This document shows positions 29,001 through 38,118 of a DNA stretch of 64,000 nt, in pieces. The notes under the pieces are model-generated. The model was not told where the DNA came from. It saw only the letters and a list, made by a program, of their open reading frames with translations, and made no database searches. The position numbers and the translations under genes were made by a program. Within the stretch, counting starts at the first letter, position 1, and each line of letters starts with the position of its first letter. The DNA comes from Lutraria lutraria. Its lineage: Eukaryota > Mollusca > Bivalvia > Venerida > Mactridae. The stretch is taken from contig OZ026842.1 in NCBI GenBank assembly GCA_964023205.1, forward strand, positions 38,641,501-38,705,500. The letters run 5' to 3'.

Positions 29001-32000
29001 TTAAGTCCAAATTAAGTCAAGGTCAAAGCAGGATTTGTTGATACGGGTGGATTGAGAATGATCAAATGCAACAACTGTATAAGTATCAAAACATTCTAGC
29101 AAGCGGTATTGGTCCTAGACGAAACGGTAAAATCTACTTACCTTGTACGGATGGACGAACTAACGATAGGATACTTAAGTGGCTTTCACATGTTAAAATT
29201 TAGCCACATAAACCCACTTTTGGACATTTTTTAAGTGAGGCCAAAAAAAAAAATTGTGTGTTTAGGGTAACGGTCTGAAAAAAGTTAGGTAGGGTAGGTT
29301 TTTTTTTTTTTTTTTTTTTTTTTTGGACAGCAGCGAAACCAGTCGCAAGTTTGTGACTTAAGACATAAATTCATAAATTAAAGCTATACAAGTTGACAGC
29401 CGCCTCACCTTAATATTTTATACATCAAAGTGTACACAAACACCAGATAATTATTATATTCAATGGCAGAATGAAAAAATTCAAGTAATCAAAATCGCAG
29501 TCATTTATAAACGGCTACATCATTGAATTGTGACAGTGACATAATTGATTTTGGGTCGCAGTCACATAACCAGTACATGTACTTGTGGCTTAATCAGTGA
29601 GGTGATTGCTTGAGTATATCAAGTCATGCCATATCACATTTTAACCCAGTCAAGCTACCAGCTTAGAAATTCCACTAACCCGAAACTTATTTCACTAGCC
29701 CAAAATAAAATGATCTAGGCTGAAAACAGAATTAAGTTTGTTTGGAGTTTAGCACTGGGGAGGTAGGTAGGTAGAGATTTGAAAAAAAAAATCTTTTATT
29801 TGCTAGAATTTCCATGAGTAGGTCGGTGCACTCTATAAGCATATTTATTTTTATTCTCAGCCGTATGTCTAGAAGTGTGAAAGACAACATCAAACTATAA
29901 CAATTAACAAAGCAAATCTCCTCTAATTTATTCCTAGTGCTCTCAAGATAACGTATGAAAGATATATTTTGCGACAATCAAGAAAAACTTTCAACGAAGT
30001 GTTAGTCTGCACAAAAGTGAAATTTGAACAATAGTCTAAGGACCATCATGCACCACCAGTGGACTAGAAAACTGGGTTACTCGCACAATATCAACTTGTC
30101 TGAATCCTGACCATCAACTTAACCTCTGTACAATTTAATATGATTATTCTAGATCATAGATGTAGTCAAAATTATTTAGTATAATCATAACTGTTTTGAA
30201 TCTATTTAAGCTTGGATTAATATAGAATCAAAGCATATATCATTATTTGCTAGTTGTTTGGCAGGAAAGGAGAACAATCTCTCAAAATAAAGATCATGAC
30301 TTCAATTTTTTGGCCACTCGCATGTTTAACTTATGCCAAAACTGTATATATCTTAATTATTGTGCATTATATATATTATTAAAGCTTATGAATTTGGAAT
30401 AATAATCAAATATATACAATCAAACTGAATTATGATGTGTCACATTATTAACGATCAAAGATAAGACACAACAATTAGAACAGATTTTCATTAAATACAC
30501 ATAAAAGAAGTACAGTTTCACTATGTTATATCCGAAATGTGCCATCCGAAATTCGTACACTACATCCTATAAAAGAAATAACAATTCATGAAAATTAACG
30601 AGTCTTTGTTATTCTGTTGGTCATTATGCTTAATGCAATATGATATGGTAGAAAAAATTCTATAAATACTATCAAAATTGCGATTATTCAGGAAAATGTT
30701 TTGTGATTTTCGGAAAATACGCCTGTAGACACGAAGTACTCACGAAGATGTATCCACAATTAATTGGATCAAATTGCTAGCTGCATTATGAATCATAACT
30801 TGGGTCAATCAAAATTGGAGACTAGGTTATTATGAAAACATTTTCGTGTAAAAGCATTCTGTGAAATTGATCTGTGCAGTGTTTATTGAGCATTTAAGTG
30901 CACCTATTTCGGACGATAACTGATTTTGGATACGGAAAATGCTCTCGACCGATCGGGCTTCCAACTTGGATTTTTCACTTGTCTGAGTTAACAATCACTC
31001 GATTTTGTCGCCAGTCGAGTTTGTTACACCGAAGACTACTCTAATTTGAGTTATTTCCCTTTGATAGCTTTTTTTAAATACGAATAAAATTATTGTTTTG
31101 GGAGCGTTAAAAAACGTTAGGGTCGGCGCCTTTCGGCTAGGTAGGGTCGGGTTACCCGAAACACACAATTTTTTTTTTTGGCCTGACTCCCATTGACCAA
31201 AGTCCTAACCCTAACCCAAGAGTCACCCAAACCCAGTTTGTCTGTACGGAAGGACGGACGGACAGGACAATCACTATATGCCCCGACATCAAAGATGCCA
31301 GGGGCATAAAAACAAGATGTGTTTTTAAAACACAATGCCCCCACAGGGTGAGCTTGGCCTTTTACCTACTTACTTGAAAATTCATGGAAACCATCAGATG
31401 GAGTTTGATGATTGTAGGTGGAAGTGTTTGGATTATATATGCAAGGTTAATGTTTGGTACAAACAAACAAACAGATTAACAGGCCAAAAACAATATACCC
31501 AAAATCTTTCGCTACAGGGGCATAAAAATGTTTTCAAGAACAGTGATATTTAATCTTAAGTTAAAGAAGAGGAAGACAATATTAACAATTTCATAATTAT
31601 AAATAATTACACATACCTAGTCCCGTAGATTGAGTATTCTCTTCCTGGGGGGATTTTGATGTACCCCCACCACCAGGACCAGAGTTATCACTATCAGACA
31701 TGAGTGATGCTAGTGGTTTGGCTATTCCTCCACTTGAACTACAGCTTGCAGCTACAGTTGTACCAGATCCCTGGGCTGTCGGAGGGTTACTACGACCAGA
31801 TTGGTTTCGCTTGGAAAGTGATGAGGACTGCCGACCACTGAAGAAGATTACACAACAAAATATATCTCTCGATGCTGCCAAAGCAATCAAAACTAATGAT
31901 TTACAAACAATTAATATATAGTACGAAACATTTTGGGATAAATATCATTTATCGTCTGTGTAAAAAGCCAACTCCAACTTATGGATTATTTGTCATCTCC

Positions 32001-34743
32001 TCTTCATTCAATATGACAATCTGAAATTTCTTCTTTAAGATTCTTTTTAACAATATGTACAGTCAAAAATCTGCAAGACTGAATGATAATTCATAGAATA
32101 ACATGAATAATGATGTACAAAAGTTGAAACCTTTACAAGTGTACATCAAATATGCCAATGCACATAATTACTTAAGTTTACTCACCTACTACTAGCACAA
32201 GAGCCCGTCTTCTTAGCACGAGTGTGCCGCCGTAAGCTATTAAGCTCCGGCGCTGAAGACTTTGAAGGTGAACTACCCGTAGCTCCTTTTGGACTGTCCT
32301 CTCTCTGGGACTTCTTGTCCTTTTTCTTTAACTTCTTTTCCAACTTGAGTTTTTTCTTCGGCGGCTGTGGGTATAAATCTTTTGAATAACTAGTTCCAGC
32401 AATCAAGAAACTAGGAGGCAATGCTTGCTCGTGAATCCCTTGATTAACTAAACTTGGTTCTTTTTTCGGTTCAGATTTAAAGTCACTATCAGTGTTTGAT
32501 TCGACTTTACTGCACTTGGCAGCAGGCGCAGATAATGTAGATGAACTTGATGACTTAGAAGTGTTTGATCGTTTACGATAAACCCTGTATGTACCAACTT
32601 CGGCTTTAGACTGCGCTTGTGTACTTGGTCTAAGACTTTGTTTCTTCGAACTAATAAGTCCCAACCCAACTGAATTCTCTTGTGACCTTCTGTTGACCTC
32701 TTCACTTAAAGGCAGAATAACAGACGGTCGCTCAACAGGTATCTTTGATGCACTATCAATCGTATGTATATCCACACTTACTGACCAGTTTTGTGTAGAT
32801 TTTACTTTCAAGTCACTACCTTTACCTTTACCACCTTTCTTCACTAGCCTACACTTTTCACAGTTGCCTCCAAGCAAACTTTCACTTGATACCGAAGTTA
32901 AACTAGAACCACTACTACTTCTTGTTTTTGATGAAGTCACAGATGACTTTGAAGAAGAATTTGAAACGCTTGAAGCAGACAAGTCAGTTTCACAATGAAA
33001 AGTATGTCTACTGGGACTTGGTGCACTTTTGCGCCTAGATCTCGAAGCAGTTTTCGATGTAGAATTATGAGAAGAATCGACAGATTCTGAATTGTCTTTC
33101 ACTAAATCTTGAAGTTTATGTTTATTTCCACTAGAAGAGGCGCCTTGAACTGAACTACTATCCTCTCCTTGAGAGTGTTTTCTACTTCTGTCTACTTTAG
33201 TATCAGAATTAGATAAAGCAGGAATCTTGGTTTTAGATCCTCCTGAACTTGATCGACGTCTCCTTTGAAGTACAGTTTCTGACCAACTTTCTGATGGGTT
33301 AGCGTTCTGAGATAGGTTTGAAGTTGAACCAACAGACTTCTGTTTATAAATACAAAGATATATATATGTGTGTGTCATAACACAGACTGATTCTGTTTAT
33401 ACACAAAAAAAGCAAAACTCAACATATTACATTACAGGTCCACAATTGTTCTAACACTGTGTCACATACTAAAAGCTTCTAACATCAACCAGCAAACCAA
33501 ATGCCAAGTAATTTACTTCTTGTTCCTGACTGAATAAATTAAACAATAATACTAACAATTAACAAGTAAGCATACAATGTTGTCATTTTTTTGGTCCCAT
33601 TCCCCAGCCTGAAGTTTTTTCTCTCTAAAATCATAAAAAATCCCTTTCAATAGAATTTCATTATCCTTGTTAACATTTTTGGTAAAAAAGATCATTGTTT
33701 TGTTTGTTTGTTTATATGAGTTTTATGCCCCTTTTCAACAGTCAGAGTCATATGAGGCGGACAGTTCATCTAACCATCGTTCCTGGGAAGAACCAGTACT
33801 AGACTCCCATCCTTCATAAGCATCTGCCTACTTTCTCACATAGACGTGGTTGGTAGCGGGGCTCGAACCAACGACCCTCTATCAGTGAGAGGTTACAGTG
33901 GTTTGAAGTCAGCGACCTTAACCACTTGACCACAGAGGCGGTTTGAATTGACTTGTAGGAGATCTCTTTGTCTGTGATCATCAAGGCTATAATCTACTGG
34001 TAATTAAATGCAAGGAATATATGTATGCTTGTTCATGTTATTGTTCCTCCCCCCCCCCCTACAAGATGCTATTTCCCATTTCTAAGGGGCCCACCACCTT
34101 TCACCTGAAGATGAAAAGAACACTGGCCCATACATGATTAAACATTTAGATTTATATAATATTTGCCATAGTATTACAAAAAAAGTAAGAAAATATTTTA
34201 TCAATTATTTGATGCTTGATACCTTCTCCCTGGAGTTATCTCTGACAGCTTTTACTATAACACTAGTCTCCTCACACTGTCGGTCACTACTCCTCGTACG
34301 CCTCGCAATACTACCCTTGTTTGGTTCTCCCCTATAATCAAGAACAGTAACATAAAATTAACAAATTGCTAAAACTGGTATGACCATATGTATAAGTATG
34401 TCATACTTGTTATATATCTATATAGTTAATACTAGTCTCCCTTCACATCCTGCTTTTTTAAAACTGGTTGTAAATTTAAAATATTTATCTCACTTTGTTC
34501 AAATTTTGTAAATACATTATCATGATTACGCTGTTACTCGAAACTTCAAGTAACAGAATTACCTTTTACACATTTAAATGACTTATTCAACAAAAAAAAA
34601 CACTGCCATGCCAAGTTACAAGAATGCAGCTCAATATATATGCATAGATTTTGTGTCACAAACCTGTTAGTGTGTCTGGCCCCTGTTTTGCGTGTGTGTT
34701 GTTTACTCCCCCCACCAGACTTGCAATCACCTTGATCGGCCAT
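6900..34743 (-). CDS. TRIP12: TRIP12 HECT-type E3 ubiquitin ligase (38 coding exons)
   Basis: Host gene for thyroid-receptor-interacting protein 12, a nuclear HECT E3 ligase of the N-degron/ubiquitin-fusion-degradation pathway, also known for limiting RNF168 in DNA-damage signalling (family knowledge). I placed 38 coding exons by AG/GT borders; coordinates are in the five block entries that follow. Exon lengths sum to 6,561 nt, divisible by three, and all phases join, giving about 2,186 residues against roughly 2,000 in vertebrates. Order: Ser-rich basic disordered N-terminus (1-520), armadillo repeats (about 520-875), WWE (about 900-970), linker with acidic exon, HECT (about 1,640-2,186). 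The catalytic Cys lies in [10 protein letters not shown] near residue 2,153, and the protein ends in SFHLS as in vertebrates. The start ATG (34,741-34,743) replaces an upstream GTG in the same frame. No break was found. Confidence 0.96.
8895..9085 (+). repeat. Interspersed repeat family C, copy 1
   Basis: Begins near AAAACACAATGCC, continues with TGAAGTTTGATGATTGCAGG and GCGTTTTGATTTTA, and ends in CCCGATCT...GGGCATAAAA. The same string of blocks occurs at 21,493-21,712, 23,748-23,912 (minus) and 31,310-31,530. It lies in a TRIP12 intron and has no ORF. The class is not clear; no tRNA-like head is visible. Confidence 0.7.
9512..9739. repeat. 28-bp minisatellite, about 8 copies
   Basis: Tandem copies of a 28-bp unit that begins AGTACTGTGTTTAGATGTAA and ends CTGTACCA. 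Copies are identical except one T-to-C change near 9,657 and a divergent last unit. It lies in the TRIP12 intron between exons 33 and 34, about 40 bases upstream (in transcript sense) of the exon 34 acceptor. Confidence 0.95.
11118..11270. mobile_element. MITE family D, copy 1
   Basis: Begins ACAGTCAATAATGTGGC and ends GGCCACTAACATAGATTTGAC, a degraded version of the inverted ends seen in the clean copy at 14,760-14,896. It lies in a TRIP12 intron. Confidence 0.6.
11945..12130. mobile_element. MITE family D, copy 2
   Basis: Shares the internal GGCCTTTATT blocks and the right end GCCACTAATACAGGTTTGACTG with the copy at 14,760. The left end is more diverged. Confidence 0.6.
14460..23075 (-). 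CDS. TRIP12: TRIP12 exons 15-27: central region
   Basis: Exons 22948..23075, 22424..22530, 21803..21921, 21131..21371, 20327..20591, 19888..19963, 19448..19557, 18610..18795, 17788..17991, 15863..15994, 15559..15618, 14954..15156, 14460..14575. Recognisable conserved pieces include [50 protein letters not shown] (after a Ser/Thr-rich spacer in exon 18), [41 protein letters not shown] and [13 protein letters not shown]. Exon 25 is only 60 nt, phase 0 on both sides, and encodes a run of Asp/Glu; it could be skipped without a frameshift. Exon 19 carries a Ser-rich run opposite a Leu-rich antisense frame that is a shadow. Confidence 0.93.
14760..14896. mobile_element. MITE family D, copy 3 (intact ends)
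   Basis: 137 bp with inverted ends CAGTCAAACCTGT / ACAGGTTTGACTG, flanked by TA on both sides as in Tc1/mariner-type insertions. No coding capacity. A fragment of the same family is at about 27,955-27,997. Confidence 0.8.
16149..17455. mobile_element. Non-autonomous pogo/Tigger-like transposon
   Basis: 1,307 bp in the TRIP12 intron between exons 23 and 24. The left end reads CAGTAGAAACTCTCTAATCC and the right end is its inverted match (CAGTAGAAACTCCCTAATCC on the minus strand). TA flanks both ends (16,147-16,148 and 17,456-17,457). The CAGT...AATCCG ends resemble pogo/Tigger elements of the Tc1/mariner superfamily. Further copies of the GGATTAGAGAGG motif lie just inside both ends. I find no transposase, so it must depend on another element. 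Confidence 0.85.
19225..19408 (-). repeat. SINE family A, copy 2
   Basis: Minus-strand tRNA-like head (CTTGGTCAAGTGGTTTGTGC, B box GGGTTCGATTCC) and body with GGTTAGAATACAGTCCAGG, matching the copy at 3,928. In a TRIP12 intron, antisense to nothing coding. Confidence 0.75.
20058..20245 (+). repeat. SINE family A, copy 3
   Basis: Plus-strand head GTGGTCCAGTAATTTGTGCG and TAGATTTGATTCCC, then a body with CCTTCCATGAAAATTTGA and CTTGTAGAAGGGTAAG as in the copy at 25,078. Confidence 0.7.
21493..21712 (+). repeat. Interspersed repeat family C, copy 2
   Basis: Shares AAGATGTGTTTTATAAA, GAAGTTTAATGATTGCAGG, GTTTGGTACAAACAGACAGA and ATGCCCCCGATCTACC with the other copies. Includes a short ACAG microsatellite. 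In a TRIP12 intron. Confidence 0.75.
23487..24342 (-). CDS. TRIP12: TRIP12 exons 13-14: WWE domain
   Basis: Exons 24186..24342 and 23487..23652. Exon 13 has [18 protein letters not shown], with the two Trp of the WWE signature. Exon 14 continues with [19 protein letters not shown], the second half. WWE domains of this type bind poly-ADP-ribose or iso-ADP-ribose (family knowledge), and in TRIP12 this links the ligase to PARP1. Exon 14 also begins with a 15-residue insert ([15 protein letters not shown]) of the kind seen in the long vertebrate isoform. Confidence 0.94.
23748..23912 (-). repeat. Interspersed repeat family C, copy 3
   Basis: Inverted copy: on the minus strand it runs from GATGTGTTTTTAAAACAC through CCTTTGACCTACTGACCTG to GTTTGGTACAAACAAAC. 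Confidence 0.75.
24824..28733 (-). CDS. TRIP12: TRIP12 exons 5-12: armadillo repeats
   Basis: Exons 28560..28733, 28021..28106, 27562..27759, 26834..26926, 26088..26249, 25762..25884, 25353..25464 and 24824..24938. They read as an armadillo-type helical region with stretches nearly identical to vertebrate TRIP12, for example [54 protein letters not shown] and [13 protein letters not shown]. In this family the ARM domain recognises substrates. The splice sites are canonical (GTAAG/GTAAT-like donors, CAG/TAG acceptors) and most exons are in phase 0. Confidence 0.95.
25078..25332 (+). repeat. SINE family A, copy 4
   Basis: The most complete plus-strand copy: head AGGTCCAGTGGTTAGTG, B-box-like GAGTTTGAATCTC, body CTTGTAGAAGGGTAAGTTAG and GAATACAGTCCAGG, tail GCGACTGAAAAATTGCTG. 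In the TRIP12 intron between exons 11 and 12. Confidence 0.75.
28886..29143 (+). repeat. Direct repeat of about 100 bp, two copies
   Basis: Copy 1 (28,886-28,986) and copy 2 (29,045-29,143) are nearly identical, both running from GGGTGGATTGAGAATGATCA to GGTAAAATCTACTTA, 159 bp apart start to start. No ORF. In the long intron between TRIP12 exons 4 and 5. Confidence 0.85.
29239..31183. mobile_element. Element with inverted GGCCA(n)TTGTGTGTTT ends
   Basis: The left end GGCC-A(11)-TTGTGTGTTTAGGGTAAC is matched in inverted orientation by the right end (minus strand: GGCC-A(11)-TTGTGTGTTTCGGGTAAC). The span is 1,945 bp, AT-rich, with a long poly-T near 29,300 and no coding region. The class is uncertain: it could be a non-autonomous DNA transposon, or two separate insertions of one small repeat in opposite orientation. 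Confidence 0.5.
31310..31530 (+). repeat. Interspersed repeat family C, copy 4
   Basis: Full-length plus copy: CAAGATGTGTTTTTAAAACA at the start, GAGTTTGATGATTGTAGG in the middle, GCTACAGGGGCATAAAA at the end. A fragment of another copy lies directly before it (about 31,230-31,306). Confidence 0.75.
31617..34743 (-). CDS. TRIP12: TRIP12 exons 1-4: disordered N-terminus
   Basis: Coding exons 34664..34743, 34223..34331, 32186..33339 and 31617..31837. Exon 1 starts [14 protein letters not shown] and its acceptor (TTTCAG) sets the exon start at 34,791, so there is a 48-nt 5' UTR part and a non-coding exon must lie upstream. Exon 3 is very long (1,154 nt) and encodes a Ser/Lys-rich region with basic patches such as [18 protein letters not shown], a likely nuclear localisation signal. 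Exon 4 adds a Gly/Ser segment. In vertebrate TRIP12 this region is likewise disordered and chromatin-associated. Conservation here is compositional more than by alignment; assignment rests on splicing phase and position. Confidence 0.88.
33705..33945 (-). repeat. tRNA-derived SINE, family E
   Basis: The minus strand carries a tRNA-like head with A box GTGGTCAAGTGGTTAAGG and B box GGTTCGAGCCCC, then a body ending toward 33,705. In the intron between TRIP12 exons 2 and 3. Only one copy is in the window, so the family is inferred from the promoter boxes. Confidence 0.65.
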
Positions 34744-34791
34744 AGGCACAACACCTCATCTGGCTCATGCCAGGATTAGCCAGGATTGTAG
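34744..34791 (-). other. TRIP12: TRIP12 5' UTR part of the first coding exon
   Basis: The acceptor TTTCAG ends at 34,792 and the start codon is at 34,743, leaving 48 nt of 5' UTR. An upstream GTG in frame was not chosen because ATG follows six bases later in good context. Confidence 0.65.
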
Positions 34792-34989
34792 CTGAAAGAT
34801 ACAAAATTAAGAGTCAAATTAACAATAGCAAAGTACAAAATTAATTTCCTCATCTGTCATCATAAGTGATGGCACTTGAAAAATAATTACAAATCAATCC
34901 ACAGAACACAAGCTATCTGTCTGACTTATTGTCACTAAACTGTAACGGTGTGGTATATTGTATTTATAAATTGGCTGGAATATTCATCA

Positions 34990-35070
34990 GCCTGATTAGC
35001 TCAGTAAAGTCAGTTGGTAGAGCATCTGACTTGCAAGCAGGAGGTTACGGGTTTGAGCCACGCTTCAGGT
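34990..35070 (+). pseudogene. tRNA-Ala(TGC)-like pseudogene or SINE head
   Basis: A cloverleaf-like sequence: acceptor strands GCCTGA/TCAGGT pair, the D arm has TTAGCTCAG and AGTTGGTAGAGC separated by a six-base insertion, and the anticodon loop is CTTGCAA (TGC). The T arm has two mismatches and its loop reads TTTGAGC, not the canonical TTCGAAT. It is therefore a decayed tRNA or a tRNA-derived SINE, not a working tRNA gene. Confidence 0.6.
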
Positions 35071-35639
35071 ACATTATTTTCCTCCTCCTATTAGTATTAC
35101 ATTTGGTGCTGTGTGTGACTAGAATCCTATAGCTAGGGTGAAGCAAATGGCTGGGTTAGTTTAAAGAGCCTGCGGTTGTCACGATAATTTACTTTGAATA
35201 AAAAGGATGGAGGAATGTACAATAGCAGTGTGATATTCACCAGTGTGATATTCACCAATTAAATCCATCCCCCACCCACCAATTTATAACACAAAACAAA
35301 CGTGAGGCAATATGCCCCCACCCACAAAAATCTATCCGTAAACAAACGATCGAAAAGTTAAGTTTGACTTCACATTTATACCAAGGACAAATAGAATATA
35401 TACTTGTCTTATACGGGCAAAAACGATTTGTTTTGACTTCGTTCGGCCGAGGTTCTACGTTGAAAAAATACATCTCAAAATGTAAAATATAAAGTCAGTA
35501 TAGCATACGAAGATGTTGGTTAGGAGTAAATATTCTTATAACAACATACTTGTTTGATTAACAGCACAATAAAGTGGGAATAAATTATCAATATGACGAT
35601 TTTTGTGTTTTCTGTATTTGTTAAGAAACAGATGATCCT

Positions 35640-35700
35640 TCGATAGATGTGCGCGCGCATTCACACCACTTCCGTTTTTAGGCAAGAGGTTACTAAATGA
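35640..35700 (-). promoter_or_regulatory. Candidate TRIP12 promoter
   Basis: About 0.9 kb upstream of the first coding exon, the minus strand has an ETS-type site (CGGAAGTG) beside TGCGCGCGCA, an NRF1-like palindrome. These are the usual elements of TATA-less housekeeping promoters. No clear first-exon donor could be fixed, so this is inference. Confidence 0.35.
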
Positions 35701-38085
35701 TTGAAGAACGGGATATTTTTCTCAATCAGTACCCATGCAAACAGATTATTAAAGTTCGTGAATTTCTGCTCTAAGGCTATCGAAATGAATATTCGTGTAA
35801 GAATTAGACATTTTCTTATAATACGCACGTTACTGTCTATATCGTAATTCAGTATCTCGTTTCCTTTGGTTACATATAGCTATATATATGGGCTATATTT
35901 TGTAATTATTTAAATTGTGTCTTGTAAAATTTAATATTTAATTGTTATACAATTATCACATTTTCATTTGTGTTATTTTATTTAATCGTTCCAGAGTATC
36001 ATATTTCCGCCTCTGACGAAATAAACGTTGAAACTTTAGTGCAGCTTTAGCTAGTTTAATTAAGATTTCGTCTAATTAACCTAATTAAATATACAGCATT
36101 GCATAGCCATAGACACAAGTATGATATGTCCAAAGACTTGTACTATATAGGTATGTATAGTATGGGTCTTTGCTATGTCTGATCTTTTTTATTAAATCAA
36201 TAATATTGATTGTCTCAAAACAAGACCACAGGAAATGGGGGTTTGGGTCAATAATTTTAGCTGTAATATTGCATAATTCCGACGGGCCTACAGAAGTTAA
36301 TTGTTTATTAAAATGAATAAATTAAGTGTCGTTTTATTACTGCCTAATTAAACTCCCATTTTATGCACATGTATGTACGATGAACTTGGTATCCTGTGTG
36401 TCCTTGTTTATATATATATGTTATATACAGTGATATCCCAGATAGCAAATTAAGCAAAGACCTATACATACACAGATAAGCAACTAGTCTAAATCTCGCA
36501 AAGTCACGCGGCAGATTGACAAAATCTCGCAAAATCACGTTTGCTTATTGCTCATTTTCTATTGAAGACATATTAAAGTAAATTATATCTTCCAATAGAG
36601 CAAACCATTCCCTACAAAATGATACCAAGTTGATAAAAATCGGAGCACAAAAGAAAAAGTTTTATGCAAAATACAAAGGCCCCTGCATGAACCTTATATC
36701 GTACATTTTGTCATTTTTCTGCTATACTGGTTGAATTTAAGTAATAATTTCAAAGAAATTTCTTAACAAATCATATTAAAAATATTTTCTTGCATCAGAA
36801 AAATGAGTACTTAATGACATGGTTGAAAATTCATTAATATGAGATTTGCACAAATTTTAAGTAGTTTGCAAAATTCAAAGATCTGCTGCGTGCAAAAATA
36901 GCATTTTCTACAGGCGCTTACAGGAGTTTCTTATCTATGTATGTATAGGTCTTTGAATTAAGCATATATGGGTCCTATATGGGCTGTTTCGGGGCAAGCC
37001 CATATATGGGCTAGTTAATGTTGGTCCCATATAGGTCCCATTTGTGACTATTTGCCACATGTGTATACTCTGTGTATACAGTGGAATCTTAAGCTACAAG
37101 TTGTATATGTATATTAATTGTTACACATATAAGTAATTAAGTTGCTATTTTTGTCTTTTGCCATTTTTGAGAACGCCTGATGTTTAAAGAGGAAGTTGCT
37201 ACTACTCACACGGGTCCAACATTTGTGATGTTTATGGCAAGTCGTTAAAATGCTGAAAACTTACAAGTGTTTTGTCCATAATAAATAAATGCGCTATAGA
37301 TCTACTGCCAAATCTCGCGTGAGATTGCGATACGCGCGGTATAGCTAAATACCTAATAATTAAGATTCATATTCGCGACTATGAACGAAAGTTCACGAAT
37401 ATGAACCATAATTTAATTATTTTTCAGAATTTCGAAAAAACCTAAATGTATGTAAACACTTTTTAAAAGAAATATTAATTAATCAAAATTAATAAAAGTT
37501 GTGTATGTATACGATTTTATATGCGTGCGCGCCTAAAAAAATATATTCGTTAGCGCGTGCGCGTCCATAAGCAGTAGCTTTATCATTTATATTTGTATTC
37601 TAATTGATAAGCATCTCGTTGATTTAGACCATTTTAGTTGTGATATTTAACGTAAAAACATACATAAAACTTCGAGCATGACGTGTATGCGCGCATAGAA
37701 TTCATACTAAGTTCGCGAACGCATCAATGTTATTATTGTATTTTTCTAACAAGAGACTATATAAACATTGAGGACTACATGTGTACAGGGCTAATTAAAA
37801 TGTGCTTTATCAGTCTGTTTATCAGAAGATCTCTTTATAGCAGTTTCTTTCTATTGCCTGTAGTTGTAACGATAAAAGTGACATTTATTTTATGATGAAT
37901 GATAACCTTACTAAAATTATAAAAACTACATAATTAATGTTGTTACTTTAACTTAGTCTGCCAGATATGAAAAGTCAAAATGTTATAGAATATCTTCTGT
38001 AAAGTAACCGAGATGTCCATTAGTCCCGACCCAACGGTACGATTAGTCACGTTGGCAGATATACTGATGATACGTGGAATTTGAC
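35701..38085. other. Gene-less stretch
   Basis: AT-rich sequence with no supported gene. Around 36,960-37,060 the motif CCCATATA(T)GGGCT/ATATAGG recurs in both orientations, and around 37,520-37,570 there are CG-rich palindromic GCGCGTGCGCG stretches. I cannot assign a function to either. Confidence 0.5.
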
Positions 38086-38118
38086 TTAAGGTCCATTCTC
38101 ACACAACTTGGACAATTG

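Noticed and set aside
28886..29143. CRISPR-like repeats
   Set aside because: Only two long copies with one spacer; a eukaryotic direct duplication.
36940..37060. Palindromic CCCATATATGGGC motifs as a regulatory hub
   Set aside because: Short AT-rich palindromes are frequent in this DNA and no gene lies nearby; I see nothing more to support it.
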